Source of the DNA: Klebsormidium nitens
Taxonomy: Eukaryota > Streptophyta > Klebsormidiophyceae > Klebsormidiales > Klebsormidiaceae
Assembly (NCBI GenBank): GCA_000708835.1
Contig: DF237161.1
Coordinates: forward strand, 79,391 to 143,390
Direction of reading: 5' to 3'
Length of the DNA: 64,000 bases
Part shown: positions 1 to 12,819 of the stretch, in pieces
Layout of the letters: the number at the start of each line of letters is the position of its first letter
Numbering within the stretch: the first letter of the stretch is position 1
Notes under the pieces: model-generated
The model's database searches: none
What the model was told of the DNA's origin: nothing
The model's input: only the letters and a program-made list of their open reading frames with translations
Made by a program: the position numbers and the translations under genes

Positions 1-122
1 ACTGATCGACCAACATGACTCTTGTCGAATATGTCTTTGTTGAGAGCAATTTGCTTCTCCAAAGCTTGAGGACTTCCTGCAACCCACCTTCCGTACCGAC
101 TTGAGCCAATTCCTCTTTGCAG

Positions 123-3100
123 GTGCCTCCTGTCCGTCGCTCAGTCTGCATCTCCAACGCCTTCCGAGCGCCTCGCTCTGCTGGCCTCCATTGCACTGAG
201 CCGCGCCACCTTCGCGCGCATCCTGGCGAGCAACCCGGCGTCGCTTTTCCAGCTGCCCCATCCCAGTGTCTCAAACAGTGGCCCCAGCAAGACAGCGGCC
301 GCTTCGAAGGACCCAGCGGTGCCTTCCCTCACGAACACTTTTGAGAATAGTAAGAAGGGATCGGAGACCCTCGGGATAGGGACGCGGTGGGGCAAGGAAG
401 AAGTTGAGGGGTTTTTGAAAACTGTGGAGGACTGCGCACGGGCTGGTGTGGATGCCTCCAGCTTGTCAGTAGCTTCGGTGATTGTCTCTACGAAGGGAAG
501 TGTTCACACCCTGGCCTCGAGCGCACTGGAAGCGGCGGGTTTCGCACCCCTCCGCATGGGGACGGGGGACTTGGGACCAACGATTGGCCCCGCCCTGGAG
601 CGGGGGACGACTACAAACCAGGTACGAAGCGGGCAGTCTGCAGACCCTGAGCAGCTAGGCAGCGGGTTTTTGGAGTCGGCTTTCGAGGCAGTTTCGCGGC
701 AGACTAAGCAGGCAAATCTGTTCCTGGTTGCGGAGCAGACTGAGGGGGCCTCTCTGAGGCGACGCCCCCGTCCGGAGTCGGGCCCCGCCAGTCTGCTGCC
801 GAGAACCCTGCTGCTCGCAGCCAAGCAGCGGGGAACAAGTCAGGGGACCGCTCAGCAGGCGGCGGACGGAGTGGATGGGAGGGGAGAGAGAGCATCCCTG
901 ATAGAAGAAAAACAGCGGGGGGATGACGGGGTGCAGGCAGCAAGCAGAAACGGAAGCGAGGGGCCACAGCGAACGGGGGACCATGCCGTGGGATGGGCCG
1001 AGGCTGCGATCGCTGCCGCGGGTGCGGGGGCTCTTTTGAAGGCTGTGGAGGAGGTTATGGAGCAACGGGAGCAGGCGTGTCGAGTCGAGCGGGAGGCGGA
1101 AATGACGTGGCACGCGCCGGACGCCACGTGGCAGGCTGCGATCGACCGTTTGGAAAGCGGTGTGGTCGAGTGCCTTTCGAAGCTGATTGGAGGGCAGGAC
1201 CCAGCGGCAGGAGTGGTGGAGGGCGGACTGGGTGTAACGTTGACGGGCGAGAAAGGAAAGGGCAGACGGGTTCTGCGGGGCAGTCTGGAGGGGCTGGAAT
1301 ATATTTTTGCGGAAGGGAATGATGAGAACGGCCGGGTGAGCGAAGTGGAGGGAGGTCTCAGAAGCCGCACTGTTGCCGGTGGGGATGAAACTTGCCGTGC
1401 ATTCAGTGACGAGCTCCTTACGGACACTGGAGCAGTGGCAGAATTGAAGCGGATTGTGGTGGGGGAGCTGTTCGCAGCGGTGGGGTCTGTGGTGCGGATC
1501 CGCAGCCTCTTAGTGTCCACTCACGTCCGGAAGCTGAGCCCAGGGAACGAAACGACAGCGCAGCTGGGAAGCAGCCCTGCAGAGGGGGCCGAAAAGGGAC
1601 TGAAAGAGGGGGGAAAGACGTTGGACGTTGTGGAGAGAAAGGGAACGGACAAAGGGTCGAAAAGGAAGAAGCGGAAAGGAGGGGAGACTGATGGGTCTGG
1701 TGTTGTCGATGACAGCCCTTCTGAGCATGGGAGGAACGGAGATGAAGCTACTGAGCCGGGAAGTAGGAAAAAGAAACGGAGAGTCTCGCAAGAAGCAGGA
1801 GAAGTCGAAGACAGGGAAGTTAACCCGCCCGCAGTACTTGACAGCGCTGTCAGCGGCCCGAGTCCCGCCCTGGCGACCCTCGGGCGTCACCTCGCAGCGG
1901 CGAGCGACGTCGTCACTTCGTTCCTCCAGCGCGCGAGTCACGTATCTGCATCGCGTGGAAGCGGGACTCTACAGCGGCCGGAGATCACAGTAGAAAGCGC
2001 GCAGATGCTCGCGCACGTAGTCGACTTCCTCGAGGCCGCTGGCGGATGCTTTCCCCTCCTCTACCCCGCACCTCCGATCGCCGCTTTCGACTGGCTCGTC
2101 GAAACCCACCTTGCCCTGTTTGGAGTCTCAGCCACATCAACGTCGAGGCTTCCCAGCAGGCCGCAGACTGGCGGGCTGGAAGCCGCGCTTTCTGCCGTCC
2201 GATCTAGAGCGGAGGCGTCGTTTGGGACGTTGATCCGGGGAGCGTCCCGGCAGCAGCTCCTGCGCATGTTCCAGGCGGTGGAGAAGGACATGGCCAACGG
2301 AGACGGGGGCCCGCGGACCGAGGCCGCCGTGGGGGCGCTGGCAGTAGTGCTGGAGTCTGTGTCAGGTATGGCTTCTCATATCCGAATAGGTGTTCTTAAG
2401 TAAGAACTGGGCATTATCGAAATCTCGCTCTGGCTGCAAGATGGTCGAACGAGTGTCAAGTGGTCGTGAAGGCATGTGAAATGCACCTGTGCTTTAATCG
2501 TTTTTTCACTGCCTCCTCGACTTTCGTCGTTCGGAGATGTCTGGTTATCTCACTCGAAGAAGGGAAAAAATGGAAAAAAAAATCTGCGTCGATACTTTGT
2601 CAAACCAAGCCCAGGTGACAATAAGTTTCAAAAATCGTGCCAGCAGCACGAACAGCACGTCTCTTATTTTATTCACCTCCTTTCACACTCGGTCAACATG
2701 ATTCATTAAACCTGCTTTCGAAGTAACACTTAGCGGTCTTCTGTATCTGTGCAGGTCCAAAAAGCCTCCGGCTTCTCGCGAGCCACGCCCCCCGCCTGCT
2801 TTCCGTCCTCTTCTCCGTGATCGGGTCCGCAGCAGGCCACGGCGAACCGTGGGCGGCTAGGTCAGGAGGCCTGCTGACGTCAGCGCTGCAGGTGCTGACG
2901 ACCTTCGTGTCAAGAGAGGTTCTTTTCCCGCTGACTGCGGCCCAGGTGGGCCTGGCGCTCAGTGTTCCGGCAACCCTCTTCTCAGCCAGCCAGGCCCTGA
3001 CTCGTGGCAGCCAAACCCTCCCCTTGCCGACCGCACCAACCTCAGTCCCTTTACCCACGCCCGCACCGCCGTCCAAGAGCAGCTTCGAAGGCACCGCCCA

Positions 3101-4809
3101 GGTAGCTCCGATAGGTGCCAGCTCAGCGCCTGGCGCTAACGTGGCGGCAGGAGAGTGCGCCACGCTGTGCTCGGCGTCGCGGCTCCTGCAGGCCGTTCTG
3201 CGGCACCGGCCAAAGGAGGTGCGGCGGTGCGCGGCGCTCCTGGTGGGCTCGCTTCAGGCCATGCTGCAGGCCATCGCAGCGTGGTCGCAGGATGCCGTGC
3301 GGCAGGAGGCTGCCGGGACTGCCTGCGCCGCACTGAGGCGGGTCTACGAGGAGGTGCGCTATCATTGCAAATAGCCTGACTTCAGACAGTGTCAACATCT
3401 TTCCTGTGGAAAGATTCACTTGCACTGTGTTTCAGGAGCGGGGCATTCAAAAGACATTTGGGAGGCAACTCTGTCTGCTCATTCTGGAGTTGGAGGGGCG
3501 TTCGCATTTGTTGGGCCTTGCCAAAGTCGTTAGCGGAGACGTGCTGACAGACGTATGCAACATTTGTGCTCAAACTTGTCGTCGACGTCAGCTTGCCTTT
3601 CACCCTCGTCACACCCCACCAGACCAGGTTGTAGGTAACAACTTGCGTTCTTACTGCCAGGACTCTCATGCAAACTCTGTGGCTGCGTGTTGGTTTTGCG
3701 GCTCGTCTCCGGCCCTCAAGAGTGCCCGCAATGAGTTGCTTCCCAATGGCACAAGGCCATTCAAAAGCACGCTGAAGAAGACCGCTGCTTCCGTCTCCAG
3801 TACTCAAGAGAACTCTGTCGCCAGCTCGAATCGTGCGTGTTTCGATTTAAAGTCGTTTCGTGGCTGTGCCGCAGGTGGGCAACCACAAGGCGTCGCTGAG
3901 CCACTACTGCGTGCACATGCTGGCCGACTACCTCGCCGCGCTCTGCGGCCTGACCGCCTCCAAGGACGCCATCAGCAGGTGCGGGCCGCAGCACTCGTTA
4001 GAGAATCGTTCAGTCCATCGCTCTGTTGATCCAAACCTGCGAATGGCGAAGACGCTTGCTTTTCTCAATCAGTCCTGGCTCGCTCCGGAGGCCGTCGCAT
4101 GTAGATGCGTCAGCTTCTAAAATCGACGTCTTATTTCTTGCACGTGTCGTCTTGTAACTTACCGAGGACGGCTGTTCTCTTTCGTCTTGAGCTCATTGTG
4201 GATTCGCTGTGGCAGGGACGCCGCGACGACGCTCCGGTCCGGCATCTTTGCGCTGTTCGACTCGTGCTCGCCGTACGATCTTCAGCAGCTGCACGCCAGC
4301 CTGGGGGCAGGTCAGTAGCCAGCTCCGTGCACTGTGCTGTGGAGAGCTGGTCCAACACTTACAATGTCTTGTCATTTTCCGGAGGTGACCGGCCGCCTTA
4401 GATGGGGCACTTGAATGAGGGCTCAGTGACAGAAAGGAATGCATCGGAGAAACACAGTTAGTCTTCGTCAAAAGTCGGCTTCTCTTGAAGTCCCAATATC
4501 ACATTATACTGGGATGGTTGAGTTTGACTAATGCTTCCGCGATTGGAAGAGAGGGCGTGTGCACCGACTTCGAAGTGTCTGTGCCGTGAGACTGACAGCT
4601 TGTTGAATATCTTTGCACCTTTGCTGTGCTCACAACTTGAGAGATGCACGAGCGGGTATCAGGTGCCAAAGGTACCATTTGCAAAACCGGGTTAGGTCTT
4701 TTTATCGAGTTCGATCATCGTTCATGGTGCAGATGCGACGAGAAGGAACGCGCTGGCGGCTCTTCGCCAAGACTACGAGAAACGTCACAAGTATACGGGC
4801 AAGGTTTAA
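123..4809 (+). CDS. URB2: URB2/Npa2-type ribosome biogenesis protein, 3' part (5' end outside window)
   Basis: Exons: 123-2365, 2755-3353, 3875-3978, 4216-4310 and 4733-4809, ending in TAA. All junctions are GT/AG and the phases close. About 1,039 residues are visible. An acceptor at 121-122 opens the first exon, so the start lies to the left. The last four exons spell the conserved Urb2/Npa2 C-terminal domain: HKASLSHYCVHMLADYL, then a segment with SGIFALFDSCSPYDLQQLH, and the ending DYEKRHKYTGKV. In yeast and plants this family acts in the nucleolus in early 60S pre-ribosome assembly. The long first exon is diverged and low in complexity. It carries basic clusters such as KGSKRKKRKGG and SRKKKRR that suit nuclear or nucleolar import. 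The gene converges on the DUF829 gene. The family call is firm; the function is from homologues. Confidence 0.88.
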
Positions 4810-6834
4810 ACTGTGACACACCGAGCCAAAACTGGGGTATCATCCTAGCGGGCTGCACGTGTACGCCGCTCCAACTTTTAGTCAGAAGCAGGTTCTAGCT
4901 TTTCCTTTGCGGCCGGGGCTGTAAAGATTAATTGTCTGCATTCGTGGCCGCTCGCACAACCAAGCACGCCAAATTTGTGCATGACTAGTTTAGTAGGTTC
5001 ACTGAAGTCAAACTGGTCCAGCGCCGCCCAAGCCTTGTCGTTGTACTCATGGTGACGGCTTCAATCGGGCCCCGATGTTTTGGCCACAGCTTGCGGTACT
5101 TGGACACTCTGTCTCTTAGGATTGACGGTCACAAACTTCCAACTGGCCCATCCACCATCGTCACGGTTGTTATGCGCATGTGGTGATGCAGCTTCAGTGT
5201 GGTCTGACAGCCTCTTCCCCGCAACTTGCCATGGTCGATCGCCATGGTAGTGCTTGCAATGGAGCACCGGCTACAGCAGTACTTGTGTGATCGTGGAACT
5301 CCGCGCCAGCCCGGCCGCCATATTCTGACAGGGTTGTCAAGTTACTCGCCCATTAAGCGTTGGCGGCATGTGTCGATCACGCGCAGTCAACGCCTCGACA
5401 TACATACGTGATCTACTAAGTTGTGGTATGCAGGGTCTACTAAAGCATACACAAGCTACCTATGGTGGGTACCGGCCGAGTCGATTCCGACTCCGGCCGC
5501 CACAAAATCGATTTAGCGCGTATCGAATATCGTCAGTGTTACCGGCGGTTCGCGTCACGGCTACTCAGGTTTATGTTACTCGGGCGGTACAAATACTCAG
5601 AGAATTTTGCCGGGCCGTAAGTAAGTGTGAGGAGATTCTTAAACAGTGTCAGGTTTTACACTTTGAGAGGAGCATCAAATTGGCACGCAAAGAAGAGCCA
5701 TATGCAGGCTTATAAAAACCTCTGACAAGCAGAAAAAAATGTTGGGAGAGCGTCATGAAGGCTCCTTCGAAGCTCCAACATCTTGTTATGTTGAGGACAA
5801 ATCGGAAGAAGCACCATCGTGGCTGCAAATTGGCCGCCATTGCTTGCTTCTAAAAAGCGCCATTCCCTACACTCCCGTTTCCATCTTCTGCACTCTCCTT
5901 TCAAGTTAGGTACCGCGGTACTCTAGGGTGGTTCGAGTCGGAACTTCCGATCGAAACCATGATTTTCAAATTTCACGTACGGTCAGACTTGATCGGTACC
6001 GTACCGCCGGAAACTCCGGAAGTTTCTGACGATCGGAATGTCAGACAGATTCTAATTTATGAACTCGGACCGGATTCTCAAGTACCGGTCTGCACGGTCG
6101 TCAGTACCGCGTACAGTAATTGTCGCGACGCGACACACCGGTGATTCAAATTTGTGACCGGATCGTCGCGCGATCGAGACCGCCGATACCCACCATAGGT
6201 TGCTTGTGTAATTTGAACATATGCAATCATTGCCTTATGCGGTGGCACCGTCATATGATAGTCATTATAATCCATCGATGGTCCATGCGATCCATCGCAA
6301 TGGGCGATCACAAAAATTGCACGTTTTCCGCATAGTGCTAGCTCGCACGGCCCGCCGGTCTCGACATCGATATAAACATGGGAACCATATGTACCCTCGA
6401 TTCTTTGATCTGTATGCAAGCGCTGGCAATCAGCGTGAATTATGCGGTGCATGAGCTGATCCCGATTGAACCTGCCGCCGAGCTGGCGAATCTTCTTTCA
6501 ACTGCAACTGGCATTGCGTTTGCCGGCCGCGAACAAGTCCAAAAGCTGTGCTACACTACGCCGTCAATTTTGATTTTTATAGGACTTTTTATGTCGGTTT
6601 TGACAGGGAGCACTACCGTCGCTCTGGGTAGCTTGCGTCCTTCCATATCCGAATGCTCGAACGAAATCAGCGACGGCGACGCCGTAAAAGTGCGCCTGCT
6701 GCCAGTGCGTGAAGAGTCGCTCGCCAAACTGCGAAGTAGTTCCTCCCCAAGAACGTTCCTCAGCTTGCCTCAAATGAATCGTTCCAGTAGTTCAAAGATT
6801 TAGCTGTCCAGTATTCGGTCGAAGGAAAGAGGAA
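4810..6834. other. Intergenic spacer between two convergent genes, no gene seen
   Basis: About 2 kb between the URB2 stop and the DUF829 stop. Only short open frames without domain signature or splice context occur. The part from about 5,880 to 6,200 is dense in GTACC/TACCG/GGTACC words and short palindromes, resembling the spacer at 15.4-18.0 kb. It should hold the 3' UTRs of both genes; no clear polyadenylation signal was assigned. Confidence 0.6.
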
Positions 6835-9279
6835 TTACAGGCGGGGACGTGGCAGCCCCTTGCGCTCGAAAGACGACTGCTTAATAAAAGGCGCGCTAGC
6901 TACTTGAACGTGCAGAACAGCTTCAATGTTGTCAGTGTCTGTGTCTTCTAAGGCTTGCTCCGAGCGCTCAAAGGTCAACCCCGTCTCACTCTTCGAAGCA
7001 GTTTGCGTATGTGCAAGAGGAGTCGATTGCAGCATCAGCCAGCGCTTTCTTGCCCTTTCCAAGAACTCGGATACTGCAGTCCTGTAATCGTCACGGTGTA
7101 GGCGCAAGTGTCCTGTCGAGAAGACGACGTTTCCGTCAAGAGCGCAAACATACTGCGTCTCGTCAACCGCCCTTGACATCTTACTCCTACCTAAATGGGA
7201 TAAGTCGTCATGCAGCTTGTCTTCACCGCACTAGACCGCAGCACCGATGCATCAATCCTTGCTGATTTGAAACGGTCTCTGAAGGATCTCTGGAGGCTGA
7301 ACAAGCTAAAATGTACACCAATCTTTTGAACCGTGAAAGCAGTGGCGTGAGCCCTCACCTACGTGGAGGGACTGGGGCCATGTAACCGCTGTTACGTCTG
7401 CCCCAACTTTCCGCACGTTTGCGACAAACTCATCGATCCTCTCTGCCGGGGCCAGCGGGTCATCTCGACTGTACAGAAGCAGGAGGGGTTGCAGGACCTG
7501 GACACACGTGGCACAGCAACAGTGGGCTTCATGTGACCCCTTGTCAGCATAATTTGGCGCTTAATCTGTTGGAGGACTCACTTGTGTGCACTGCCTTCCA
7601 CGTTGTCTGAAAGGAGAAGACAGGGGGTGAACACGATCGAAGCTCGACATAGTGTGCTTGGCAACCTGCAGGAATCAAGCGGGAGCACACCCCAAGAATG
7701 CAGGGCTGCTCTGAATAGTATCTGATGGGTTCTTTGACCTTACTTGCAACTGCCAATCAATCACGGATTGCGGGGCAATTTTGACAGTGCGGGCAACGAT
7801 CTGGACTGGCTGATCAATGGTCCACCGCCATCTGATCCTGCTTTCGCGTTTCTCAGCACTGCTACAATTCAGCCCAGTCTGTTTTCGAAAAGCGCAGCTT
7901 CCCAACATGCACAGAGCAGAGTTCCAGTGCGTAGTCTTTTGAGCACATGTTCGATTCAGATCGAGGTACTCTGCTGTCACTAGATTGCAAGGCTCGACGA
8001 TAGTTGCACAAACACTCCAAATACATCTATCCTTCATAAACGACAGGCTCTGATTATGCAAAGAGCGCCTTACCGCTGCCCTTTCCAGTGTCTGCCAAAA
8101 GTCCCGCCTGTCGGCCTCAAAGTGTCCTTTGAACAAGCCGTCCAAGACAATTGCAGTGCCTTTCGCAGCTAGAAAGCGAGCCGTGCTTTGTTGACCCCCT
8201 GGGGGGTGGCTTAGGAAGCGGACACCTATTTTAGACACAAAATCGATTGGACTGGAATCATAGATCTGGCCAACAATACAGCTTTGCAGGGGGCGGTACT
8301 TCTGACAAGCTTCTGGATCCACTTCTGGACACTGGTCGAGCAAGACCTGCAACACAAGATTGGACATGTTGACATACGGTCTTGCCTGAAACTCAACCTA
8401 CCACAGGGGACGCAGCGTCCATTGCTTCCATGAGAGATTGAGACGATGGCTCCAAGTTTTCTGCGAGAGAGCTTGACAGATTTGATCGACGCTTTGCTTT
8501 TGCCAAACCAATTGCTGCTAGATGACGGATAATCACACCGTCAACAACCAGAACGATCAAAAGAAATGCACAACATCTGGAACTGCCCCACTCATCATTG
8601 TCGCCAGGGGTACAGCAAGCTATTCAGCTCGCACAAACCTCCACTCACCTGCCAGAGTTTGTACAGACACGCCTTGGCGCCCCCGGAAAATGCAGCGAAA
8701 ACCAACGGCCTGAGACCACCCTGGGTCCTTTCCAGCAGTGTATCAAGAACTTGGAGAGCAAGACGAAGGGCCCGCCCTGGAAGCCAGCTGGACAGGAGAA
8801 TGAGCAGCAAAGGCTCAGAAACAGCTGGAATATGGAGAATCAAGCCTGATCATGCAAGGAACAACTGGAGCATTGAAAGGGCTCAGTGAATACTCGATGC
8901 AGTGCAGGGCAGCCTGATCAACTCTTTCAGCTGTACTGAGCTTCAAGCTAGAAAATAGCCCTGGCACAGCTTGTCTTATGATTGATCAAGATTCGAAATT
9001 CACCACTGAGCTTCACACAGCTGCAGAGTCTGAGTTCAGTTTTCTGATCGTGATGGAGGAAGCAGAAGACGTACAGGTTCAATGTGCCTGGACGCACGGC
9101 AAGAGCATCCCAGCCACACTCGTGGTACAGCCGCGTGTAAGTGCTGATGTGCCTCCGCTCACAGCTCATCCAGCCAAAAAGGACCACAATGGGGGCATTC
9201 TCCACGACAGCAGCTGAGAGGTCGTTGCCAGTGTCTGAGGTTCTTCCGCCGCTGCTCCAGTACAGGTCATCTGGAGCTC
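6835..9279 (-). CDS. DUF829 / TMEM53-family alpha/beta-hydrolase-like protein (5' end unresolved)
   Basis: Minus-strand exons in gene order: 9279-9075, 8787-8649, 8346-8074, 7497-7359 and 7112-6835, with consistent phases. The product matches plant DUF829 proteins block by block. First comes a strand and helix with VVLFGWMSCERRH and YHECGWDALAVRP, then NLWLPGRAL. Next is PLVFAAFSGGAKACLYKLWQ, where Ser is in the nucleophile position. VGQIYDSSPIDF and FEADRRDFWQTLERAA follow, then LLLLYSRDDPLAP (acid) and SLHVGHLRLHRDDYR (His). A Ser-Asp-His hydrolase triad is therefore plausible, but family members have no settled substrate. The first coding exon is uncertain: a further candidate (about 9500-9600, acceptor TTTGCAG) has no ATG and does not join cleanly in phase. 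About 65 unconserved residues end the protein. Confidence 0.85.
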
Positions 9280-10902
9280 CTGCCCAGCCCATCCTCAAGG
9301 GAGCCCACAAGCATGACCGAGCACGCAGGAGTTTCCAACACGGGCGTGCACAATGCACAGGCAAATTGCAGGTTCACTTGCACTTCCAGGTTCAACTTGA
9401 TGCGAAGTTCAAGGATGTTGACGGTTCCGGGTTGACCCGTCATTGTCAATGATGAAATTTTTAGATTGTACATGGAAATCTGGCAGCATAGACGGCGCAA
9501 AGGACGTCACTTTCCGCCGCCGGCGTCCTGGTCTCTCCCAGACTTGAACCTTCACATTGTCGGCCGTCCACGGTCCCGTCGCGGGTTTTAAGTAGGTAGC
9601 TGCAAACAATCTACAGGACAGAATGTGTTCATTTTCTATGTTTTCATGTCGAAGGTATGTACACAGACACCAGCTGGAATGTGGTGAACACAGAAAGGTG
9701 ACGGCATTCCCTCAGCCCACTCAGCTCAGCCTTCCCTGTTGATCACTTTCTTCTAGCCTACTGCTGCTGCCTAGCTCTACCTGTTCTGGTATGTCAGAGA
9801 TGGCGCATCCTCACTTGTGCCCAGTCATGGGGATGTCGTTCTCCCCGGAGCCTCAGTTCTGTTCTTGTCCTGATACCAATGTTTTGTTGCACTTCAATTC
9901 TGGTCCCAAACCCTCGGCTCGAGCTTTCCTTGAGGACACTGCCATTTCAGCAGCAAGCACTGATAGTTGGTGCGAGGTAAGACATCCTTGGTTCCTGTCA
10001 GTACGAGCAGCTGCAGCATTGAGTGGGCTGCATTATAAAGCGAGGGCAAAGCACACTGCGGAGGTGCAAGCTGCAAAATGGCGCAGCATTCCATTGTGGA
10101 GGGAACGGCTACGAGCTATACATGGCTGCGGAATCGTAGCATCCTCCTTTTGCTGACAGCCACTCTTTGTGTCCTCTGCAATCAACCCAGAACCGTGGAG
10201 GGTGCTCCGACTCATGGGTAGGTATCTAGGACCTGCCCGCATTGTAAGAGTTTCGCTAAAATCTGGATGGACAGCACACTCGGTAGAAAGCTTGCATCCT
10301 GTGGTCCATGAGAAACTCTGTGGAACTGCCTCTTGTTGCTGGGGTGCATTACATGCTGTCCCGTGCTTGACCGACCACCTCATTCATGCACACAAGAGAA
10401 GGCTGCTCACTGCGTGGCTGGTGTTTAATCTAAGTTGATGGTATTCCATCAACTAGTGTAAGATAATCGGTGCTTGGGAAGTGTCCAGAAATGTTTTTGA
10501 AAGCGTGGACGAGTAGTGACCTCCAGTGGCAAGCTGCCCATCGTCAGGGGTCAGCATTAGATTGCTGATGTCTCAAGCCTCCGACCATGACAATGGTGGG
10601 ACTCATGGGAAGGTGGCACTTCTTGCCACTTTCAAGTTGGTTTTGTGTCTCCCAGCCTTTGGGCCACAATCCCCGTGCACTGCAGTCTGAACTCACACCT
10701 GGGCCTATGCTTGCAGGCTCAGGGGGTCACCACGTTCTGTCAGTCTCCATCCTGGTGAGGGGCCATTCTTCGCAACTGAAAATCGGCATTGTAGATGCAC
10801 TTTGTCCTATTGCTGTGCCTGAGAGGAATGGTTCCGTGCCTCTTTTGATTGCTTGACACCAGCTCTGAAGCTGACTCTTGGTCCTTACTTCCGTTACCTC
10901 AG
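9280..10902. other. Putative divergent 5' region; first exons not resolved
   Basis: This lies between the DUF829 gene (-) and the tentative Cys-rich membrane protein (+), whose 5' exons should fall here. An open frame at 9791-9976 ends in a good donor (GAG|GTAAGA). Its translation resembles nothing I recognise and shows no signal peptide, so it is not called. No promoter element was identified with confidence. Confidence 0.4.
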
Positions 10903-12819
10903 GTCGCCGTCTACAGCAGAGCCAAGGGACCGTAGCTTGCCCCAGCGGCCAAGTGGCATGGACCAATTGCGGCGTTGCTTTTGATGCCACCAAGCAAGTG
11001 TGCATCAACGGCCGCATCTGTCTCATGTGAGCATCGTTCGTAAATGTTCAAAGCTGACTTACCTACCCACTCACCAGAGTGATCCAAGAAAGAGACAACT
11101 TGCATAGCTTTTGAAGAGAGTACCAGACAATGTCAGTCTTCTTCCACCAAAGGCAATACAGTATCTGCGAGACCCCAGGGTGAGGTTTCAGCAGTGATGC
11201 CCTAGAAATGTGGCAATGATGCTCTGGAAATGAGACAACAGGTGCTGTGACTGAATTTTTGGATTTCCGATCCTTCTTTCAACCCAGACTTTGGTCAGTA
11301 CTTTCCTCAAGGTCTTCATGCCTTCGATACTCTTAGCAGCACCAGACACCTTATCAAGTTCCGAAGATTTCCACAGTCTGTTACAACCTTCTCCTCGCCT
11401 CATTCATGCATTGCCTGCTTCTTCAGCCCTGCCCCTCAGCTTGCAGCCGCTTGCTTGATGTTGACAACAGGCTCATACTGTAAGTTTTCACTCCTATGTT
11501 CTCAAACACCTTGCTCTCATTCAGTGCTGCCGCATGGTTGCTCTGCAGTGGTCAGGAGCTCTGCAGCAATGCGTGCTTCTACCCCACGAAGTCGAGCTGC
11601 ATTGCTGCTTCACTCGAAAGGGACCACCCAGGCGCTAATGACGGCAGCGAGACTCGCAACTGCACGACAGCTGTCAGCACGAGTTCAGCTGTCAGCGCAA
11701 GTACAGCTGTCAATGCCAATCCTGTAACCTTGGGTGCTGCTACCCCTGCATCGCCCACTTACTTTGCCGGTGCAAGTGACAGACACGAGGATGGCGTAGG
11801 GAGTTCTCTGCCTTTCATTTTGCCATTGTTTGAACCCCTTGAATGTTCTTAGGGGGTGGATGTGGTCTTGGCCCTGAGGATTTCAGAGAGCAAGACTGGA
11901 CTTCGTTCTTTGGCTGCTTGCTTCGGCTGCTCGATAAGAGGGTCTTTTGACAACGACGATCTCAAGACGGCTGCCACCGCACCGTATGCTTACCCCTCAG
12001 AAGAAAGACAGAACATTGGAAGGATAGAAGAACAAATCGCTTGCGCTAGGGCCAACTCTTATGTTCTTTGGATTACAGGCGCCATCATGATTGCTATCTG
12101 GTAGCTGGTTGCACACTCCGACTCTGTCTGGGCAGCCGTACCGCAGCCAGAACTTCTCGTGCCAATTATATTGGGTCCCAACTTCAACATAACCCACCAC
12201 TTTTCCTTCCGCATGTTACGGAGGAAGACGTTTTTGGCTGTAAACTTTCAAGCGACGCTACTCTTTCCTGCTCTCTTCTTCGAAAGGGCTAGAATGAAGC
12301 TAGATGCCGCCCTTGCGCTGCTTGTTTGGTCGCCAGAAAGGAAGGAAGTGAGAGCTAGAACGCAACACCCTTTGCGGACACCATCACGAAACCCAAAAAG
12401 TGCACACGAAGATCTTCTTCCAGACCGTCCGATATGCGGACGACGGCTTCGATTCTTCTTCAAAAAGAGAGAAACTTGCACAAAGTAGGACACGGTATAT
12501 AGGCACGAGCTTGACCACGCTAAAAGAGGGGGCGTCGGTCTATTTGGAAACCCATCCTCTGTCGTCAAACGCTTTCGCCCTACGTTCTTACAACTTCGAG
12601 CCGTTTCTCAACCCTCCTTTCCACCATTGGTATCTGCAGAACGTGGCAGCTGTTGTTGGGGGGATTGTTGGTGGGGTCACTCTACTAGGGGCGATAACAA
12701 TCATTGTCATCATATTTTCCCGACGGCGGAGGAGTGAGGCTAAAGCGACAGAGTTCAAAAAGATGATAAAGGAAACAGCCGTAGCTGAGGCAGCCAATGG
12801 ACAAGAGCCGCGTGGTTAA
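10903..12819 (+). CDS. Putative Cys-rich single-pass membrane protein with Carb_bind-like repeats (5' incomplete)
   Basis: Tentative exons: 10903-11026, 11549-11795 and 12640-12819 (stop TAA), joining in phase. The first starts with RRLQQ, as often seen just after signal-peptide cleavage in algal secreted proteins. It carries a unit CPSGQVAWTNCGVAFD followed by VCINGRICL. The second has GQELCSNACFYPTKSSC. The C-x(n)-G-x-x-x-C-x-x-x-C-Y/F-x-P/A-T spacing resembles the short cysteine motif Pfam calls Carb_bind (fungal beta-glucanase C-terminus); the similarity is by eye. A Ser/Thr/Ala-rich linker follows, then one transmembrane helix (VVGGIVGGVTLLGAITIIVIIF), a RRRR stop-transfer and about 35 charged residues. 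A signal-peptide exon was not found. A cell-surface, wall-contacting role is inference. The 11795 donor is weak. Confidence 0.5.

Noticed and set aside
852-1520. Minus-strand open frame of 222 codons opposite URB2
   Set aside because: It is antisense to the GC-rich URB2 exon, has no domain signature, and follows from the codon bias of the real frame.
5920-5945. GGTTCGAGTC resembling a tRNA T-arm
   Set aside because: No matching acceptor, D-arm or anticodon stem can be formed around it.
5880-6200. Possible inverted-repeat transposon from GGTACC/TACCGG palindromes
   Set aside because: No paired terminal inverted repeats, target-site duplication or transposase frame could be found; only motif density is unusual.
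9500-9609. Possible additional DUF829 exon with acceptor TTTGCAG
   Set aside because: The frame is plausible, but it has no ATG, its donor is weak, and it does not join in phase to the 9279 or 9270 acceptor. It is noted as unresolved, not annotated.
9791-9976. Open frame ending in a good splice donor, possible 5' exon of the Cys-rich membrane protein
   Set aside because: It has no signal peptide or homology, and its phase 0 donor does not match the phase needed by the exon at 10903.
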